Assembly (NCBI GenBank): GCA_021299675.1
Contig: JAJTIF010000127.1
Coordinates: 1 to 8,894 of the forward strand
DNA from: Pseudomonadota bacterium
GTDB lineage: Bacteria; Bdellovibrionota; Bacteriovoracia; Bacteriovoracales; Bacteriovoracaceae
Reading direction: 5' to 3'
DNA length: 8,894 nt
Under the pieces are notes generated by a model. The model made no database searches. It was not told where the DNA came from and saw nothing but the letters and a program-made list of their open reading frames with translations. How positions within the stretch are numbered: position 1 is the first letter of the stretch; each line of letters opens with the position of its first letter. The position numbers and the translations under genes are program-made. Below, piece by piece: positions 5,310 through 8,894 of the stretch.

Positions 5310-6657
5310 GCTTAGCTGCCAGCATCCGTCTTTTCTTCTTTAATCTTGTCGACAATGGGTCTTGTGAGTGCGCCGTAGGGTGAGCGCGTGAGGAAGACAC
5401 GATTAAAGCTGATGAATCTTGGGATCGAGCCCTTGAAGCTGATGTGGGAGTGAGAAACACCACACTCGCGCGCAGAAAGGTCGAGATCATAAAGAGTGAG
5501 AGATAAGCATCCCAATGGGCGGGCATGAGTTTCATCATCAGTGCCCCGCTCAGAGATCCAATCACCATGCCTGTAATGTTGAAGAAGGTGATGTAGCTCA
5601 TCACACTAGTGCGCTCGTGGTCTTCGATCTTCTGATAGAAGAGCAGAATGGTGGAGAGCTCAAAGCCCGCCCAGTAGCAGCCAGAGAGCAGCTCAATAAA
5701 GAGAATCCAGTAGTAGCTCTGAGAGATGTTCCACAAGAGTGGTGTCGTCGCAATACCGAACGCCGATAGAACCAAAAGATTGTTGATGTGGCGAGACTTC
5801 GCTTTCTTCTGGAGAAAGCGGAACATGAAGACACGGCCAAAGAAACTGGTGGCGATCACCCCCATATAGCCCAGGTAGCTCAGCTTCAGTTGCGAGAGCA
5901 TGTAGGGATTAAAGTAGGGCGAGGACGAGTGCACAGCGATGTAGAAGAAAAAGAGGAACTTGATGAGTTTACCTTGATCCGTGTGGCGGATGCGCTTCAA
6001 GAAATCCCACATCGGCAGTCTTACCTCTACGCCCTGGGGGATCTGGTAGTCGATGTGATGCTTCTTGATGTCTCGGTAAGAGAGAAGTCTCAAGAGAAAG
6101 CCCAAGATAAAAATAACCGTGAAGACCTGCAACTCAACGTTCTGTTCGCGGGCCCAGTTCAAGGCCACGCCTCCGATGATGAGACCGAGAAAGACGGAGA
6201 TCTGGCCGTACTGGTTACGCATGGAAAAAAATTTCAAACGAAAACGCACCGGGATGGTGTGACCCATGAGTCGATTCCAAGGAGGATTGACAGAAAGAAG
6301 ACAAGCCCAATAGAGGCCTAGCATACCGATGGCCAGGATGGCAGAGTTATACTTGAACCATCCCATCAGCATCAGGGGAACAAGGCTCAGGGATTGAAGT
6401 CCCAAGAAAAAAAGCACCCGCCGCTTGAGGGTCCAGCGCAGGAAAAATGATCTGATGCTTAAGAGTTGAAAGCACACACCGATGAAGGCGGCGAGTACGC
6501 CCGAGAAACCGGCCACGACTTCAGAGATGCCGAGGGCCAGCAAGAAAGCGCAGAAATAGTTCTCTGCCATTCCAATATTAAGATTGGTGTAAACAGCGTC
6601 TCGAAAAGATGCCTGAATATGGGTTTTGGTGACGAGAAGTTTGCTCTTAATACTCAC
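5287..6657 (-). CDS. MFS-type transporter, C-terminal part probably frameshifted
   Basis: A 456-residue membrane protein with about twelve hydrophobic segments in the pattern of the major facilitator superfamily. It has an N-terminal bundle (about 28-195), a central cytoplasmic loop (196-232, containing KKHHIDYQIPQGVEVRLP) and a C-terminal bundle (233-402). The substrate cannot be told. It starts with GTG at 6657 without a visible Shine-Dalgarno; TATAAA on the minus strand at 6681-6676 could be a -10, giving a very short leader. After Pro404 the reading frame turns into a Ser/Ala/Arg-rich tail (TSASRARSQDSSALIVSSSR) unlike the rest, and it overlaps the lyase gene by 23 bases. The other frame from about 5446 encodes a natural-looking tail ending at 5312. 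The upstream, same-strand neighbour is 62 bases away. Confidence 0.85.
   Translation of the reverse strand: MSIKSKLLVTKTHIQASFRDAVYTNLNIGMAENYFCAFLLALGISEVVAGFSGVLAAFIGVCFQLLSIRSFFLRWTLKRRVLFFLGLQSLSLVPLMLMGWFKYNSAILAIGMLGLYWACLLSVNPPWNRLMGHTIPVRFRLKFFSMRNQYGQISVFLGLIIGGVALNWAREQNVELQVFTVIFILGFLLRLLSYRDIKKHHIDYQIPQGVEVRLPMWDFLKRIRHTDQGKLIKFLFFFYIAVHSSSPYFNPYMLSQLKLSYLGYMGVIATSFFGRVFMFRFLQKKAKSRHINNLLVLSAFGIATTPLLWNISQSYYWILFIELLSGCYWAGFELSTILLFYQKIEDHERTSVMSYITFFNITGMVIGSLSGALMMKLMPAHWDAYLSLFMISTFLRASVVFLTPTSASRARSQDSSALIVSSSRAHPTAHSQDPLSTRLKKKRRMLAAKPTRANSF
5312..5448 (-). other. Displaced true C-terminus of the MFS transporter
   Basis: Reading the minus strand one base out of step from the CCC codon (5448-5446) gives HISFKGSIPRFISFNRVF, then LTRSPYGALTRPIVDKIKEEKTDAGS and TAA at 5314-5312. 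Its codons (ATC, TTC, AAG, GGC, GAC) match the body of the gene, unlike those of the frame that is open from the start codon. One additional C in the CCC run would give ...FLTPHISFKG..., a protein of about 447 residues. The gene would then end two bases from the lyase stop instead of overlapping it. Confidence 0.6.
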
Positions 6658-6675
6658 AAGGCTGATTATGACATT

Positions 6676-6681
6676 TTTATA
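6676..6681 (-). promoter_or_regulatory. Candidate -10 element before the MFS gene
   Basis: TATAAA (5/6) on the minus strand lies 18 bases upstream of GTG 6657, with no convincing -35. If used, the mRNA leader would be only about 12 bases, which fits the absence of a ribosome site. Transcription from the upstream hydrolase genes is an equal possibility. Confidence 0.25.
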
Positions 6682-6719
6682 GAATTCTGCTTTAAGAATA
6701 ATTTCCGACTGTTTTGCTT

Positions 6720-7148
6720 TTATTTGTTCAGGCGAAAGAGGGTTTGGGAAGCCGGGGCAGAAGTTTCAGGACTTGCGTCCACGAAGGTGAACAAGCTGTT
6801 TTTTAGCATCAGTTGAAAGCGAGGACCCTCGATTTTCAGGTCTACATCAAAGTAGTCTCCGGGATAGCTTTCAATTAAAAAATCTTCATGAAACTCTCTT
6901 TGCACCCCAATGGTGGGAGCCCCAAATTTATCAAAGAGTTTTTTGTTGTAGAAGGGATAGGGGAGTTGAGTGTCAAAAACTTTATAAATCCCCCCGCTGG
7001 CGAGGATGAAGGGATACATTTTTTCCACCTCCGGATGAGGAAAGAAAAGGTAATTGCCCCAGCTGCGTTTCAAAAAATAAGCTGTGTACTCGTTCTCACT
7101 GGGAATGTAGTAGAGGCCCAGTTGGTTCCAGGCCGGATCAAAACTCAT
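6720..7148 (-). CDS. Small hypothetical protein coupled to the hydrolase, possible degenerate MBL-fold relative
   Basis: A 142-residue cytoplasmic-looking protein with no signal peptide or membrane segment, rich in aromatic residues (N-terminal FDPAWNQLGLYYIP). I do not recognise it with certainty. The run SWGNYLFFPHPEVEK...ILASGGIYKVFDTQLPYPFYNKKLFDKFGAPTIGV (about 29-82) follows the N-terminal plan of some metallo-beta-lactamase-fold hydrolases: GN-x-L-[IV]-D/x-P, then GGI-x-x-[IV]-[FL], then LTHxDD, then FGA. Here the metal-binding HxHxDH site is absent, with DTQLPY in its place, and the length is well below the usual 200 or more residues. Its ATG overlaps the hydrolase stop (ATGA, 7145-7148) and has GGAAGG just upstream, so the two are translated together and probably act together. 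A non-catalytic partner or binding role is inference. Confidence 0.75.
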   Translation of the reverse strand: MSFDPAWNQLGLYYIPSENEYTAYFLKRSWGNYLFFPHPEVEKMYPFILASGGIYKVFDTQLPYPFYNKKLFDKFGAPTIGVQREFHEDFLIESYPGDYFDVDLKIEGPRFQLMLKNSLFTFVDASPETSAPASQTLFRLNK

Positions 7149-8029
7149 TGGCCCTTCCAGTTCACACTATAGAGATCTGACCTGCGGTCTTTGAGGTTTC
7201 TGACGGTGCCGCTCTGGCGTGCTTGATCCAGTGCTGTCAGGGACAGGTCAGCGATCGCAACCATTTCAATGTTGGTTTCCGTGTCGGCCGCCACTCCATC
7301 CCGGGCGAAGGGGAAATCACATGGTGTCAGGACACAGCTCTGAGCGTAGTTGATGTCCATGTTGTGCACTTGCGGGAGGTTTCCAATATTGCCAGAGAGA
7401 ACAAAGTAGCACTGGTTTTCGATGGTTCGCGCCTGGCAGCAGTGGCGCACTCGTAGATGTCCGTGGCGCGTGTCTGTGGAGTAGGGGACAAAAATAATTT
7501 TGGCGCCCTGATCGATCTGGTGACGAGTGAGTTCCGGAAATTCTGAGTCATAACAAACCTGCACTCCGATCACTCCGCAGTCGGTTTGAATCACCGGAAG
7601 CGTGTCTCCGCCCACCACGCCCCACACCTCTACTTCCGAGGGAGTCGGGTGAATCTTGGCCTGCTGGTGGACGGAGCCATCTCTTAGACAAATAAAGGCG
7701 ATGTTTTGCATCTTACCCTGGGCGTTGGGTATGAGGTGCGTGCCGGCGATGATATTGAGGTGGAATTTTTTGGCACCCTCTTGCATCAAATCCAGGTAGG
7801 CTTGCGTGTAGTCGCTCAGACGGCTAAGGCTTTGGGCGGGGGAGAGCCGCTGACCGTCGATTGAGAGCAAGGGCATGGTGACAAATTCCGGAAAGAGAAT
7901 AAAGTCACACTGGTAGTCGGCTGCTGCCTGGAGGAAGTACTCGATCTTCTGCTTAAACTCGTCAAACGAGTGAAACTTTTTTTGATCGAAATTGATGGCA
8001 CAGACTCGCACACTCTCTTTCATCGCCAT
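7145..8029 (-). CDS. Carbon-nitrogen hydrolase (nitrilase superfamily)
   Basis: A 294-residue protein, the normal length for a single nitrilase-superfamily domain. The catalytic triad is visible as Glu48 (LFPEF), Lys125 (AKIHPTPSE) and Cys159 (VQVCYDSEFPEL). The C-terminal half has the subtype motifs CQARTIENQCYFVLSGN (198-214), NMDINYAQSC (223-232), DFPFARDGVA (238-247) and GTVRNLKDRRSDLY (274-287). Enzymes of this superfamily hydrolyse C-N bonds in amides or nitriles through a Cys thioester. The subtype matches the one I know from bacterial proteins in which a GNAT acetyltransferase is fused at the N-terminus; here the GNAT part is absent and a separate small protein is coupled downstream. 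The start is ATG 8029 with AAGGAG (8040-8035) five bases upstream; a second ATG two codons later is possible. It has its own leader, divergent from the TolC gene. The substrate is unknown. Confidence 0.92.
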   Translation of the reverse strand: MAMKESVRVCAINFDQKKFHSFDEFKQKIEYFLQAAADYQCDFILFPEFVTMPLLSIDGQRLSPAQSLSRLSDYTQAYLDLMQEGAKKFHLNIIAGTHLIPNAQGKMQNIAFICLRDGSVHQQAKIHPTPSEVEVWGVVGGDTLPVIQTDCGVIGVQVCYDSEFPELTRHQIDQGAKIIFVPYSTDTRHGHLRVRHCCQARTIENQCYFVLSGNIGNLPQVHNMDINYAQSCVLTPCDFPFARDGVAADTETNIEMVAIADLSLTALDQARQSGTVRNLKDRRSDLYSVNWKGQ

Positions 8030-8050
8030 GGGAGCTCCTTCTATGCGTCT

Positions 8051-8079
8051 ATACTAATCTGGAAATTCTTTGCTGACAC
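8051..8079 (-). promoter_or_regulatory. Weak candidate promoter for the hydrolase operon
   Basis: On the minus strand GTGTCA (8079-8074), a 17-base spacer and TAGTAT (8056-8051) each match the consensus at 4/6. The position is sensible, about 22 bases upstream of the ATG at 8029, but the match is weak. Confidence 0.25.
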
Positions 8080-8154
8080 CCATCGAATGACATTTGTTTT
8101 CTGCGTCATGAAGCAGATGTAGAGGGAGAGTTTAAGAAAAATCTCTATTCATAT

Positions 8155-8183
8155 TTGACTTGGTTCACTATGCTTTCTACAAC
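8155..8183 (+). promoter_or_regulatory. Candidate promoter for the TolC-like gene
   Basis: TTGACT (8155-8160, 5/6), a 17-base spacer and TACAAC (8178-8183, 4/6). The predicted transcript start is at about 8190, on or next to the ATG of the short leader ORF and 60 bases before the TolC-like start. Confidence 0.4.
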
Positions 8184-8189
8184 GCAACA

Positions 8190-8246
8190 ATGAGTAATCG
8201 AACGAGCACTTCTGCTCCGCCAATCTGTATTTTCTGTGACAGGTGA
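8190..8246 (+). CDS. Possible 18-residue leader peptide with a CxxC motif
   Basis: ATG 8190 opens an ORF of 18 codons reading MSNRTSTSAPPICIFCDR and ending with TGA four bases before the TolC-like ATG at 8250. It is in the same frame as that gene. It has no Shine-Dalgarno, but the predicted transcript start falls at its ATG, so it could be a leaderless start. Its last codons (GACAGGTGA) contain the ribosome site of the TolC-like gene, so translating it would directly affect initiation downstream. A chance ORF of this length is quite likely. Confidence 0.22.
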   Translation: MSNRTSTSAPPICIFCDR

Positions 8247-8249
8247 AAA

Positions 8250-8894
8250 ATGATCTTACTTCTGACTTTATTCTCAAACCTCCTCTCTGCTTCCGTGCCC
8301 GATGGACTGAAGCTTTTGCACACCCAGGCCCAAGGCCAGTCGGAGCTTTTAGAAGCGGCTCAGTCCCGCGAAGAGCAAGCGCGCGAGCGAAAAGATCGGG
8401 CGCGAGGCACTCTCTTCCCCCAGCTCACAGGGCGCTACACCTTCACTGAGATCGATCCACTACCGGGCGAACCCTCACCCTTTAGACGACGTAACCAGTA
8501 TACGGTGCTAGTGAACCTCAACCAGCCCATCTACCGGGGCGATGCCATCTCTGCCTTCAGTTTTGCCCGTATGGATATCGACCTGCAAAAGAGGCTGAAA
8601 GAGCAGCAGGGACTATCTCTATGGATGGATGTGGGTGATGCCTACTACAATCTGTGGCGGGCCAAGATTGATTTGGAAAACATTCGTCAGCTACGACGAT
8701 TTTCAGAAGAGAGAGTCGGGGAACTCAAAGAAAGAGTGCGCGTCGGTCGCTCCCGTAAAGGTGAACTTCTCCAGGCGCAGGCCCAGCTTGCCACAGTAGA
8801 AGCCGATCTCTCGCAGGCAGAAAACAACGTGAAGGCCAATGAAGAGCGCATCGAGTTCTTGGCCGGCGCCAAGATGGACCCGCAGTTTGGCCCC
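8250..8894 (+). CDS. TolC-family outer-membrane efflux protein, 3'-truncated
   Basis: The first 215 residues of a TolC/OMF-type outer-membrane channel; the frame stays open to the window end. The N-terminus MILLLTLFSNLLSA is a short signal peptide lacking a positive charge, probably cut before SVPDG. Next come a coiled-coil helix (about 20-52), the GTLFPQLTGRYTF motif (53-65) where the family usually has LLPQL and a beta-strand, a second strand with VLVNLNQPIYRGDAI (86-100; L-x-Q-P-[IL]-[YF]-x-G is typical), and a long alpha-hairpin (about 102-205) with WMDVGDAYYNLW and ERVRVGRSRKGELLQAQAQLATVEADL. TolC proteins trimerise to form the exit duct of tripartite pumps or type I secretion; which system this serves lies outside the window. 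ATG 8250 is preceded by AGGTGA, and an in-frame TGA at 8244-8246 rules out an earlier start in this frame. Confidence 0.88.
   Translation, partial: MILLLTLFSNLLSASVPDGLKLLHTQAQGQSELLEAAQSREEQARERKDRARGTLFPQLTGRYTFTEIDPLPGEPSPFRRRNQYTVLVNLNQPIYRGDAISAFSFARMDIDLQKRLKEQQGLSLWMDVGDAYYNLWRAKIDLENIRQLRRFSEERVGELKERVRVGRSRKGELLQAQAQLATVEADLSQAENNVKANEERIEFLAGAKMDPQFGP

Noticed and set aside
5788..6321. 177-codon plus-strand ORF rich in Glu, Asp and His
   Set aside because: It is antisense to the membrane segments of the MFS transporter. The charged composition is the usual mirror of hydrophobic codons.
8098..8120. Small hairpin TCTGC / GCAGA with an eight-base loop in the divergent region
   Set aside because: Only five pairs and no linked T-run or conserved motif; likely chance.
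8243..8449. 68-codon ORF at the TolC-like start and the minus-strand ORF at 8687-8872
   Set aside because: Both are out of frame with or antisense to the TolC-like gene, whose family motifs run unbroken from 8250 to the window end.

Overview
The window looks like chromosomal DNA from a Gram-negative bacterium, most likely a Bdellovibrio-like member of the Bdellovibrionota. This is an inference from gene style: a nitrilase-family amidohydrolase of the subtype often fused to GNAT domains in that group, many exported and outer-membrane proteins, a stand-alone RRM protein, and GTG/TTG starts. No marker gene fixes the taxon. Ten genes are packed tightly. No gene-free stretch exceeds 300 bases; the longest (8030-8249, about 220 bases) is a divergent promoter region. 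I see no rRNA, tRNA, insertion sequence, CRISPR array, phage gene or convincing intrinsic terminator.

Layout. (1) 2-1200, plus strand: the 3' part of a PQQ-dependent aldose dehydrogenase, joined by a TAATG stop/start overlap to a small exported monohaem cytochrome c, a likely oxidation module with its electron carrier. (2) 1221-1625, minus strand: a small RRM RNA-binding protein with a TTG start. (3) 1708-2514, plus strand: an unrecognised exported protein with ten cysteines whose start region looks frame-disturbed. (4) 2590-3732, minus strand: a DUF819-family membrane protein. It is divergent from (5) 3834-5309, plus strand: a soluble PLP-dependent enzyme of the sphingosine-1-phosphate lyase group. 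The intergenic region between them holds overlapping opposed promoter candidates and an 8-base direct repeat. (6) 5287-6657, minus strand: an MFS transporter whose last ~50 codons appear to be read in the wrong frame. A one-base change would restore a natural C-terminus ending at 5312, two bases from the lyase stop. (7) 8029-6720, minus strand: a carbon-nitrogen hydrolase translationally coupled (ATGA overlap) to a small protein that may be a degenerate metallo-beta-lactamase-fold relative. (8) 8250 to the window end, plus strand: the start of a TolC-like outer-membrane efflux protein, preceded by a promoter candidate and a possible 18-codon leader ORF containing CxxC.

The most interesting points are the sphingolipid-type lyase between two membrane transport-type genes, the apparent frameshift in the MFS gene (possibly matched by a second homopolymer indel at the start of the Cys-rich gene), the hydrolase plus degenerate partner pair, and the leader ORF before the TolC gene. 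None is proven to be a new system from sequence alone.
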